Of a DNA stretch of 35,941 nucleotides, positions 17,456 through 25,463 are shown one piece after another. How positions within the stretch are numbered: the first letter of the stretch is position 1; every line of letters starts with the position of its first letter. Source of the DNA: Acidobacteriota bacterium (GTDB lineage Bacteria > Acidobacteriota > Vicinamibacteria > Vicinamibacterales > UBA2999); the NCBI GenBank assembly GCA_023265015.1, contig JAHFUO010000021.1:1-35941 (forward strand), read 5' to 3'. Under the pieces are notes generated by a model, which saw nothing but the letters and a program-made list of their open reading frames with translations, did no database searches and was not told the DNA's origin. The translations under genes were made by a program, and so were the position numbers.

Positions 17456-18620
17456 ACCCGGCCTTCGTGGTTTCGTGGTTAAAGAGTGTCGCTTTGAGGC
17501 CGAACTCCCGCAGGATGCTGTCGGCGAGCTCGGTGCCGTCAGCGCTCAAATGCGTGGGCCAGCCCGCGGGTCGCGGCGGCGGCGCCAGCGACACGGCCTC
17601 CTCCAGAATCTGATTCCACGCGGCGGCCGCATGCGCCGGCGTCGCATGCGCGCGCCACCATGCCCGCGCGGCGCCGCCAAGCTGCTCGCGCAGCGCGGCG
17701 TCCGACGCCAGGCGCCGCATCGCGAGCATCAGCGAGTGCTCTTCGTCGCGCGGATCGATCGTCACCGCGATCGGCGCCTCGGCCGTCGCGATTCCGCGCG
17801 GCCGCCACGTCTGCGGATCCAGGGCGGGCCAGTCCGCGGTCGTCTGGAGCTCGAACGTGATGACGGGCTTTCCGGCTGCCATGCCTGCCAGCGCCGCGGT
17901 CAACGGCGCATCGAACGTCGGCCAGGTCAGCGCGATCACGACGTCGCATTCGGCCAGCGCGCGGTCGATAGACTCGCCCTTCATCAGATCGATCGCTGCG
18001 CCCGCGGCGCGCGCGCGGTGCAGCGCGCGCTCGACGACGTCAACCCGGTTCAGATCGAGAAGTCCGAATCGACACGTGTTGTAGGGGCGGACCTGAAGGT
18101 CCGCCCCTACGGAGCCGGACGATCCCGCGGGCGCATACCGCACGCGCGCTTCCGGGTATTCCTCCTGCAGCGACTGCGCAACCGTCGCGTGCGGCACGAC
18201 GACGCTTCGCGACGCGAGCAGCACCGGCCACGTCCGCCTGGCCGTGTGATGCTGCCCCTTCCACGTGAACGGCGGGTTGGCCTGATGGTTGAACCGGAAC
18301 TCGGTCACGTACTCGTCGATGCGTCCTTCGTGATCCAGCGCGGCGGCGCGGCTGTCATGGAGCGTCCGGCTCTTCAGATACACGACGCCGGGATAGTTGA
18401 GGAGGTACGCCCACGCGAATTGCGACGCGTCCGTGTTATCCAGCTCGTACACGCACAGATCCCACGGCGTCAGGACGTGACGCCAGACAAAATCGTGCGC
18501 GTCAGCTTCAGTGAAAACGTCGATGGCGTGACGCGATCGCAGCTCGGCGATGAGCGCGGCGGTCTCGTCACGCGGATCGGCGGCGTTCGGCGGCGTCTCG
18601 CGGAACCAGGCGATGTGCAT
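17421..18620 (-). CDS. Glycosyltransferase
   Basis: MHIAWFRETPPNAADPRDETAALIAELRSRHAIDVF..., VVVPHATVAQSLQEEYPEARVRYAPAG, C-terminal GT-B-like domain; ATG 18620. Confidence 0.82.
   Translation of the reverse strand: MHIAWFRETPPNAADPRDETAALIAELRSRHAIDVFTEADAHDFVWRHVLTPWDLCVYELDNTDASQFAWAYLLNYPGVVYLKSRTLHDSRAAALDHEGRIDEYVTEFRFNHQANPPFTWKGQHHTARRTWPVLLASRSVVVPHATVAQSLQEEYPEARVRYAPAGSSGSVGADLQVRPYNTCRFGLLDLNRVDVVERALHRARAAGAAIDLMKGESIDRALAECDVVIALTWPTFDAPLTAALAGMAAGKPVITFELQTTADWPALDPQTWRPRGIATAEAPIAVTIDPRDEEHSLMLAMRRLASDAALREQLGGAARAWWRAHATPAHAAAAWNQILEEAVSLAPPPRPAGWPTHLSADGTELADSILREFGLKATLFNHETTKAGFKPPTRTPARS
18081..18110. repeat. REP-like palindrome, family A, in frame within the glycosyltransferase gene
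   Basis: gtaggggcggacct-ga-aggtccgcccctac: perfect 14-nt arms. Confidence 0.9.
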
Positions 18621-18717
18621 GTGCGGCGTTGCGGTAATTGACCTTCCCCGGTGGCTTTCTATAGCATGAACAGGTTTGCGAAACTCTTCACAAGCGCGGT
18701 AGTGGGGTAGACGCTCG

Positions 18718-19116
18718 ATGGACGGCTGGCTCGGCGTAGTCATCATGATCGTGCTCGGCGTCGGGTTCGCCGCCGTCATGATTGGCCTGTCGCTTCTGCT
18801 CGGGCCGAAAAATCCGACCCCCGAGAAACTCGCCCCATACGAATGCGGCATGCCGGCCGTCGGCGACGCCCGCGAGCGCCAGTCCGTCAAGTTCTACCTC
18901 GTGGCGATGATCTTCCTGCTCTTCGACATCGAGGTCGCGTTCCTGTACCCGTGGGCGCTCGCGATCCGTGACCTCGGGTGGCCCGGGTTCGTCCAGATCG
19001 TCACGTTCTTCCTGATCCTGCTCGTCGGCTTCATCTACGTCTGGCGCAAGGGTTTGCTCGACTGGGGATCGACCGCGCGCCGCCCGCGCCGGGACGTCTC
19101 CTCCAAGGCGGCATAG
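18718..19116 (+). CDS. nuoA: NADH-quinone oxidoreductase subunit A
   Basis: [54 protein letters not shown]. Confidence 0.95.
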   Translation: MDGWLGVVIMIVLGVGFAAVMIGLSLLLGPKNPTPEKLAPYECGMPAVGDARERQSVKFYLVAMIFLLFDIEVAFLYPWALAIRDLGWPGFVQIVTFFLILLVGFIYVWRKGLLDWGSTARRPRRDVSSKAA

Positions 19117-19121
19117 GTCTT

Positions 19122-19610
19122 ATGGCGACGCACGATCACGCGCACGATCACGGACTGGATCCTGAGCTCCCTCTCCTGACGACGACGGTCGAGAAGCTCG
19201 TGCAGTGGGCGCGCCGGTCCGCCATCTGGCCGGCGCAGTTCGGGCTCGCCTGCTGCGCGATCGAGATGATGGCGATGGCCGCCAGCCGGTACGACATCGC
19301 GCGCTTCGGCGCCGAGGTCTTCCGCGGCTCTCCGCGCCAGTCGGATCTGATGATCGTGGCCGGCCGCCTCTCGCGAAAGATGGCGCCGGCGATGCGTCGC
19401 GTCTACGACCAGATGCCCGACCCGAAATGGGTGATCTCGATGGGCGCCTGCGCGTCGGTCGGCGGCATCTTCGACAACTACGCCATCGTCCAGGGTGTGG
19501 ATCAGGTGGTACCGGTTGATGTGTACGTGCCGGGCTGTCCGCCGCGTCCCGAGTCGCTCATCTACGGCATCGTTCAGCTTCAGCAGAAGATCGCCCGCTC
19601 CCGCGCGTAG
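19122..19610 (+). CDS. nuoB: NADH-quinone oxidoreductase subunit B
   Basis: [61 protein letters not shown]. Confidence 0.96.
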   Translation: MATHDHAHDHGLDPELPLLTTTVEKLVQWARRSAIWPAQFGLACCAIEMMAMAASRYDIARFGAEVFRGSPRQSDLMIVAGRLSRKMAPAMRRVYDQMPDPKWVISMGACASVGGIFDNYAIVQGVDQVVPVDVYVPGCPPRPESLIYGIVQLQQKIARSRA

Positions 19611-19617
19611 CCACAGG

Positions 19618-20169
19618 ATGGACGCTTCCGCAGTCATCGACACGCTGACGCCGCTGGTCCCGGGCGCCTCGTACGAGGCGGGGAAGAGCGTCGACTTCGC
19701 AACGATCTATGTCCCCCCTGACGCGCTCGTCTCGACTTGCCGGGCGCTGCTGGAAACGCCGTCGCTCCGTTTCAACGTCCTGATCGAGATCACCGCCGCC
19801 GACTATCTGCCGCGTGAGCCGCGGTTCGAGGTCGTCTACCACCTGCTCTCGATTCCAAACAGACAGCGCCTCCGGCTGAAGGTGCGCGTCGCCTCGAACC
19901 AGACGGATGGCGTCGTCCCCACCGTGCAGAGCGTGTGGCCGGCCGCCGGCTGGCCCGAGCGCGAGGTGTGGGACATGTTCGGCATCGTGTTCGATGGCCA
20001 CGGCGACCTTCGTCGCCTGCTGATGCCCGATGACTGGGAAGGACACCCGGCGCGCAAGGACTACCCGGTGCAGATTCGGAAGGCGGCGCAGACCTACGAG
20101 CCCCTCGAAGTGACCCAGGAAGAGTTCAGGGCCAATCTGGAGCGCGACCGGCTTCGGCGGTCGCATTAG
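19618..20169 (+). CDS. nuoC: NADH-quinone oxidoreductase subunit C
   Basis: FEVVYHLLSIPNRQRLRLKVRV...WPAAGWPEREVWDMFGIVFDGHGDLRRLLMPDDWEGHPARKDYPV. Confidence 0.95.
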   Translation: MDASAVIDTLTPLVPGASYEAGKSVDFATIYVPPDALVSTCRALLETPSLRFNVLIEITAADYLPREPRFEVVYHLLSIPNRQRLRLKVRVASNQTDGVVPTVQSVWPAAGWPEREVWDMFGIVFDGHGDLRRLLMPDDWEGHPARKDYPVQIRKAAQTYEPLEVTQEEFRANLERDRLRRSH

Positions 20170-20312
20170 TGGTTGGTGGTTGGTGGTTGGTGGTTGGTGG
20201 TTGGTGGTTGGTGGTTGGTGGTTGGTGGTTGGTGGTTGGTGGTTGGTGGTTGGTGGTTGGTGGTTGGTGGTTGGTAGTTGGTGGTTGACCACCAACCGCT
20301 AACCACCACCCA
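20169..20312. repeat. (GGTGGTT)n heptanucleotide array, about 17 units, with inverted arm
   Basis: ggtggttggtggtt... to about 20286, followed by gaccaccaaccgctaaccaccaccca on the opposite strand sense. Confidence 0.95.
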
Positions 20313-20323
20313 CAAACAAGAGC

Positions 20324-21505
20324 ATGGCTGAACTTCGAACCGAAACGATGACCGTCAACATGGGGCCGCAGCACCCCAGCACGCACGGCGTGCTGCGCCT
20401 CATCCTGGAGCTCGACGGCGAGACCATCCAGTCGGCCAGGACGACGATCGGGTACCTGCACACCGGGATCGAGAAGACCGCGGAGCAGAAGAAGTGGCAG
20501 CAGGTGGTCCCGCTCGTGGAGCGGATGGACTATCTCGGCGCACAGTCCAACAGCCTCTGTTACGTGCTGAGCGTGGAGAAGCTGCTCGGTCTCGAGATGC
20601 CGCAGCGCGTGAAGGACATTCGCGTGCTGCTCGCCGAGCTCCAGCGGCTCGCGAGTCATCTCGTGTGGCTCGGCACGCACGCGATGGAGCTCGGCGCCGT
20701 CTCGATGCTGTTCTACGCGATGCGCGAGCGCGAGCTGCTGATGAACATCAACGAGCTCGTCGCCGGGTTCCGCTTCTTCCCGAGCTACTTCCGGGTGGGC
20801 GGCCTCCGGGAGGATCTGCCGCGCGGGTTTCACGACGCGGTCAATGCGTTCCTGGAGCGGTTCCCGAAGAAGCTCGACGAGTACGAGGGGCTGCTGACGA
20901 AGAACGACATGTTCCGCCGCCGGACGGAAGGCGTCGGCGTGATCACCGAAGACGATGCGCTGGCGTGGGGCCTCGTCGGCCCGATCGCGCGCGCGTCGGG
21001 ATCGGATTACGACGTCCGCAAGTATTTCCCGTATCTGAGCTACGACCAGTACGACTTCGAGGTGGCGACCAACGTCGAAGGCGACGTGTTCGCGCGGTAC
21101 CGCACCCGCATGAAGGAAATGCGCCAGAGCGTGAAGATCGCGAAGCAGGCGATCCAGCGGATCACGCCGGCCGGCGTGTGGGCCTGCGACGACACGCGCG
21201 TCGTGCCGCCGCCCAAGGACAAGGTCTACACCGAAATGGAAGCGCTGATTCAGCACTTCCTGATCTACTCGCAGGGTTTCACCGTGCCGGCAGGCGACGC
21301 GTACGTGCCGGTCGAAGGTCCGCGCGGCGAGCATGGCGTCTACATCGTGTCGGACGGCACCAACCGGCCGTGGCGGGTCAAGATGCGGCCGCCGTCCTTG
21401 ATGGCGATCCAGGCGCTGCCGAAGCAGATCCAGGGCGGCATGATTGCCGACGTCATCGCCGTCATCGGCTCCAACGACGTTGTCATGGGAGATTGCGACC
21501 GGTGA
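20324..21505 (+). CDS. nuoD: NADH-quinone oxidoreductase subunit D
   Basis: MTVNMGPQHPSTHGVLRLILELDGE...GYLHTGIEKTAE...; 49-kDa family. Confidence 0.97.
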   Translation: MAELRTETMTVNMGPQHPSTHGVLRLILELDGETIQSARTTIGYLHTGIEKTAEQKKWQQVVPLVERMDYLGAQSNSLCYVLSVEKLLGLEMPQRVKDIRVLLAELQRLASHLVWLGTHAMELGAVSMLFYAMRERELLMNINELVAGFRFFPSYFRVGGLREDLPRGFHDAVNAFLERFPKKLDEYEGLLTKNDMFRRRTEGVGVITEDDALAWGLVGPIARASGSDYDVRKYFPYLSYDQYDFEVATNVEGDVFARYRTRMKEMRQSVKIAKQAIQRITPAGVWACDDTRVVPPPKDKVYTEMEALIQHFLIYSQGFTVPAGDAYVPVEGPRGEHGVYIVSDGTNRPWRVKMRPPSLMAIQALPKQIQGGMIADVIAVIGSNDVVMGDCDR

Positions 21506-22158
21506 GCTTTCATCCAGAGATGGAATACGCGCCGGCGAAGTTCCACAGGTCGGAACGGAAGCTGGCGGAACCGGGCGAGCCGTTCACATACACGCCCGGG
21601 AACCAGGCCAGGTTCGACCAGGTCGTCACGCGCTATCCGGCGGACCAGCGGAAGTCGGCGATCCTCCACGCGCTCTACCTCGCGCAGAATCAGCAAGGGT
21701 ATCTGACGGCTGCGGCCATGCGGCACGTGGCGGAGCAGATCCGCTGCACGCCCGCGGACGTCGAGGACGTCGTGTCGTTCTACACGATGTTCTACACGCG
21801 GCCCGTCGGGACGTACGTGCTCAACGTCTGCCGCACGCTGTCGTGCGCGCTGCTTGGCGCCGAGCGCGTCACTGAGGAGCTGGGCGCGAAACTCGGGATC
21901 AAGCCGGGCGAAACCGATTCGACCGGCACCTTCACGCTGGTGGAAGTCGAGTGCCTTGGCGCGTGCGATCGCGCGCCGGTGGTGATGGTGAACGACGACT
22001 GGCACGAAGGGTTGTCGCCCGAGCAGTGCGCGACGTTCATCGATGACATCCGCGCGCGCGGCGGCGCCGCATTCACGGGTTGTCATCTGAAGAAGGAAGC
22101 GGGCAGCGGGCAGCAGGCAGCAGACAGCGGGCAGCCTGCAGAGGGAAGCAAGAAATGA
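21502..22158 (+). CDS. nuoE: NADH-quinone oxidoreductase subunit E
   Basis: VVSFYTMFYTRPVGTYVLNVCRTLSCALLGAE...CLGACDRAPVVMVNDD; GTG start overlapping nuoD stop; C-terminal tail repeat-derived. Confidence 0.93.
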   Translation: MSFHPEMEYAPAKFHRSERKLAEPGEPFTYTPGNQARFDQVVTRYPADQRKSAILHALYLAQNQQGYLTAAAMRHVAEQIRCTPADVEDVVSFYTMFYTRPVGTYVLNVCRTLSCALLGAERVTEELGAKLGIKPGETDSTGTFTLVEVECLGACDRAPVVMVNDDWHEGLSPEQCATFIDDIRARGGAAFTGCHLKKEAGSGQQAADSGQPAEGSKK

Positions 22159-22230
22159 CTGCGAGCTGCCGGCTGCCGGCTGCGAGCCAAGAATTGACTG
22201 CCAGCCGCCGGCTGCCGGCTGCGAGCTGAC
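22084..22230. repeat. GCAGCGGGCAG / GCCGGCTGC short-repeat cluster spanning the nuoE 3' end and nuoE-nuoF spacer
   Basis: gcgggcagcgggcagcaggcagcagacagcgggcagc and two similar copies of gactgc(g/c)agc(t/c)gccggctgccggctgcgagc. Confidence 0.85.
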
Positions 22231-22231
22231 C

Positions 22232-23542
22232 ATGGCTTACGAACCAGTACTAACCAAACACATCAACGAGCCCAACTCGTACACGCTGGACTTCTACATG
22301 AAGAACCAGCGCGGCTACGAAGGGCTGCGCAAGGCGCTGACGGTGACGCCGAACGACATCATCGAGCAGGTGAAGACGTCCGGCCTCCGCGGCCGCGGCG
22401 GCGCCGGGTTCCCCACCGGTCTGAAGTGGCAGTTCGTGCTCAAGGACACGCCGAAAGCGAGATACATCTGCTGCAACGCGGATGAGAGCGAGCCCGGCAC
22501 GTTCAAGGATCACGTGCTGATGGAGCGCAACCCGCACCTGCTCATCGAGGGCTGCGCGATCTCCTGCTATGCGATCGGCGCGAAGGTCGCCTACATCTAC
22601 ATCCGCGGCGAGTTCTATCACGTCCAGGAGATCCTCGAGGCCGAGATCGAGAAGGCGTACACGGCCGGGTACCTCGGGAAGAACATCTTCGGCAGCGGCT
22701 TCGACTGCGACGTCTACATCCATCGCGGCGCCGGCGCCTACGAGGCTGGCGAAGAGACCGCGCTGATCGAATCGCTCGAAGGGAAGCGCGCGCAGCCGCG
22801 CCTCAAGCCGCCGTTCCCCGCCGTGGCAGGTCTCTATCAGTGCCCGACGGCCGTCAACAACGTCGAGACGCTCTGCAACGTGCCGCTCATCGTCCTGAAC
22901 GGCGCGGAGTGGTTCGCGAAGCTCGGACCCGAAAAAAACGGCGGCCCGAAGCTCTATTGCATCAGCGGCCATGTCAAGAAGCCTGGCGTCTACGAGGCGT
23001 CGATGCACACGACGCTGCGCGAGCTGATTTACGACCACGCCGGCGGCGTGCTCGGCGATCGGCCCTTGAAGGCGATCATCCCGGGCGGATCATCCGTGCC
23101 GTTGCTGACGCCCGACCAGCTCGACATCCCGGCCAGCTTCGACGGCGTTCAGAAGGCGGGCTCGCTGCTCGGGTCCGCGGGCCTGATCGTGCTCGACGAC
23201 ACGGTGTGCATGGTGTGGCTCGCGATGAACCTGCTGCACTTCTACCGTCACGAGTCGTGCGGCAAGTGCACGCCCTGCCGCGAAGGGTGTGACTGGCTCT
23301 ACAAGATTCTTCAGCGCCTGGAGCGTGGTGAAGGGCGGTCGAAGGATCTCGATCTGCTGTTCGGCGTCTCGAACAACATCGTCGGCAAGACGCTGTGCGC
23401 CTTTGGCGACGCCGCGGCCACGCCGGTGCTGTCGACGATGAAGCTGTTCCGTGCGGAGTACGAGGCGCACGTGCGCGAAGGCCGGTGCACGCTGCCCGCC
23501 GCGTGGCGCGCGAAGCAGCCGCTCTTCGCGGGGGCGCATTGA
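22232..23542 (+). CDS. nuoF: NADH-quinone oxidoreductase subunit F
   Basis: GLRGRGGAGFPTGLKWQF, CNADESEPGTFKDH, ESCGKCTPCREG. Confidence 0.97.
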   Translation: MAYEPVLTKHINEPNSYTLDFYMKNQRGYEGLRKALTVTPNDIIEQVKTSGLRGRGGAGFPTGLKWQFVLKDTPKARYICCNADESEPGTFKDHVLMERNPHLLIEGCAISCYAIGAKVAYIYIRGEFYHVQEILEAEIEKAYTAGYLGKNIFGSGFDCDVYIHRGAGAYEAGEETALIESLEGKRAQPRLKPPFPAVAGLYQCPTAVNNVETLCNVPLIVLNGAEWFAKLGPEKNGGPKLYCISGHVKKPGVYEASMHTTLRELIYDHAGGVLGDRPLKAIIPGGSSVPLLTPDQLDIPASFDGVQKAGSLLGSAGLIVLDDTVCMVWLAMNLLHFYRHESCGKCTPCREGCDWLYKILQRLERGEGRSKDLDLLFGVSNNIVGKTLCAFGDAAATPVLSTMKLFRAEYEAHVREGRCTLPAAWRAKQPLFAGAH

Positions 23543-23543
23543 T

Positions 23544-23595
23544 GGGCCGGCTGAAGCCGGCCCCTACGTACGTGGGGGCCGCCTTTAGGCGGCCC
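23544..23595. repeat. Pair of REP-like palindromes (family B, BIME-like) between nuoF and nuoH
   Basis: gggccggctgaagccggccc (23544-23563) - ctacgtacgtgg linker - gggccgcctttaggcggccc (23576-23595). Confidence 0.92.
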
Positions 23596-23603
23596 GAAAC
23601 GAT

Positions 23604-24635
23604 ATGGACCTGAGATTCGCGATCCAACTCGGGATCATCGGGCTGACGTTCTTCATGCTGGTCAACGCGTCGGCGCTGCTGGTGCTCGCCGAACGGAAGA
23701 TCATGGGCTTCATGCAGCAGCGGTACGGCCCGTACCTCGTGGGCCCGCACGGCGTGCTGCAGCCGCTCGCCGACATCCTCAAGCTCCTGTTCAAGGAGGA
23801 ACTGCGGCCGAAAGGCGCCGACAAGTGGCTCTTCACGCTGGCGCCGATCATCTCGGTCACGGCGGCGTTCGCGGCGTTTGCGGCCGTGCCGTGGGGCGCC
23901 GAGACAACGCTCTTCGGGCTCCTCGATACGCCGGTCAAGCTCGGCGCCTCCGACATCAACGTCGGCGTGCTCGTGGTGTTCGCGATCACCTCGATGGGTG
24001 TCTACGGCATCGTCCTCGCCGGATGGTCATCCAACAGCAAGTACTCGCTGCTCGGCGGGCTTCGCTCGTCGGCGCAGATGATCAGCTACGAGCTGGCGTA
24101 TGCGACCACGCTCGCGTCGGTCGTGATGCTGGCGGGCTCGCTCTCGCTGCGCGAGGTGGTCGACGCGCAGGCGGGCGCCTGGTGGGGATTCATCCCGCGC
24201 TGGTACCTCTTCCTGCAGCCGGCTGGTTTCATCATCTACGTGATTGCGGGCGTTGCCGAGACCAACCGCGCGCCGTTCGATTTCCCTGAAGCGGAGCAGG
24301 AGCTCGTGGCCGGCTACAACACGGAGTACAGCTCCGTGCGCTTCGCGCTCTTCCCGCAGGCCGAGTACATCAACATGGCGACGATGTCGGCGGTTGCCAC
24401 GGACCTGTATCTCGGCGGGTGGCATGGCGTCCCGTTCCTGACGGCGCTTGGACTCGGGTGGCTGGTGTTCCTCGCGAAGGTCGGCGTCCTGCTCTTCACC
24501 TACATCTGGGTGCGCTGGACGGTGCCGCGCTACCGGTACGACCAGTTGATGCAGTTCGGATGGAAGTGGCTGTTCCCCGCGTCGGTGATCAACCTGATTG
24601 TGACGGCGGCGCTGATGCTCGCTCTCCATGCCTGA
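23604..24635 (+). CDS. nuoH: NADH-quinone oxidoreductase subunit H
   Basis: LVLAERKIMGFMQQRYGPYLVGPHGVLQPLADILKLLFKEE, AETNRAPFDFPEAEQELVAGYNTEYS. Confidence 0.96.
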   Translation: MDLRFAIQLGIIGLTFFMLVNASALLVLAERKIMGFMQQRYGPYLVGPHGVLQPLADILKLLFKEELRPKGADKWLFTLAPIISVTAAFAAFAAVPWGAETTLFGLLDTPVKLGASDINVGVLVVFAITSMGVYGIVLAGWSSNSKYSLLGGLRSSAQMISYELAYATTLASVVMLAGSLSLREVVDAQAGAWWGFIPRWYLFLQPAGFIIYVIAGVAETNRAPFDFPEAEQELVAGYNTEYSSVRFALFPQAEYINMATMSAVATDLYLGGWHGVPFLTALGLGWLVFLAKVGVLLFTYIWVRWTVPRYRYDQLMQFGWKWLFPASVINLIVTAALMLALHA

Positions 24636-25164
24636 CACGCTTCTCTTCTACGTCCTGTCGGGCGTCGCGATCGTCGCGTCGGCGCTGGTCATCGGGCAGC
24701 GCAACCCCATGTACAGCATCATGCTGTTGATCGTCTCGTTCGGGGCGCTCGCCGGGCTGTACATCACGCTCGACGCGCCGTTCGTCGCGGTCGCGCAGAT
24801 CATCGTCTACGCGGGCGCCATCATGGTGCTCTTCCTGTTCGTCGTGATGCTGCTCAACGCGCCGCAGGAAGACGCGGCGGAGTGGGACCGTACGCATCCG
24901 CTGCGGAGACCCGGCATGGCGCGCGTCGGCGCGCTCCTCGCGGGCCTGCTCATCATTCAGCTTGCGTGGGCGCTGATGCGCGTCAGCGCGCTCGTCGAGG
25001 CGCCGGTCGCCGGGCGCGGCGACGCGGCGGCCATCAGCTCGGTGCGCGCGCTCGGCCGCGTGCTCTTCACCGACTACCTGTTCGCGTTCGAAGCGACCTC
25101 GATCCTGATCCTCGTCGCGATGGTGGGCGCAGTGGTGCTGGCGCGCAGGGAGGCCGACCGATGA
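24628..25164 (+). CDS. nuoJ: NADH-quinone oxidoreductase subunit J
   Basis: NPMYSIMLLIVSFGALAGLYITLDAPFVAVAQIIVYAGAIMVLFLFVVMLLN. Confidence 0.95.
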   Translation: MPDTLLFYVLSGVAIVASALVIGQRNPMYSIMLLIVSFGALAGLYITLDAPFVAVAQIIVYAGAIMVLFLFVVMLLNAPQEDAAEWDRTHPLRRPGMARVGALLAGLLIIQLAWALMRVSALVEAPVAGRGDAAAISSVRALGRVLFTDYLFAFEATSILILVAMVGAVVLARREADR

Positions 25165-25463
25165 TCCCGCTGAGCCATTACCTGATCGTGTCGGCGGCCC
25201 TGTTCGCCATCGGCACGGCCGGCGTGTTCTTGCGCCGCAATCTCATCACGATTCTGCTGTCGGTGGAAATCATGCTGAACGCCGTGAACCTGACGTTCGT
25301 GGCGTTCGGCCGGTCCCAGGGCACCGTCGACGGCCAGATCATCACGTTCTTCGTGATGACCGTGGCGGCCGCCGAGGCGGCGGTCGGCCTCGCCATCGTC
25401 ATCGCGCTGTTCCGCCATCGCGAGTCGCTCAACCCTGACGCCTTCACGTCGCTGAAGTGGTGA
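25161..25463 (+). CDS. nuoK: NADH-quinone oxidoreductase subunit K
   Basis: MIPLSHYLIVSAALFAIGTAGVFLRRNLITILLSVEIMLNAVNLTFVAF. Confidence 0.95.
   Translation: MIPLSHYLIVSAALFAIGTAGVFLRRNLITILLSVEIMLNAVNLTFVAFGRSQGTVDGQIITFFVMTVAAAEAAVGLAIVIALFRHRESLNPDAFTSLKW

Noticed and set aside
17079-18641. 520-aa plus-strand ORF opposite the glycosyltransferase
   Set aside because: Minus-strand glycosyltransferase reads as a coherent protein; the plus ORF is Arg-rich and out of frame with the SagB-like gene.
20169-20312. Possible CRISPR array
   Set aside because: Units are 7 bp and contiguous with no unique spacers; no cas genes nearby.
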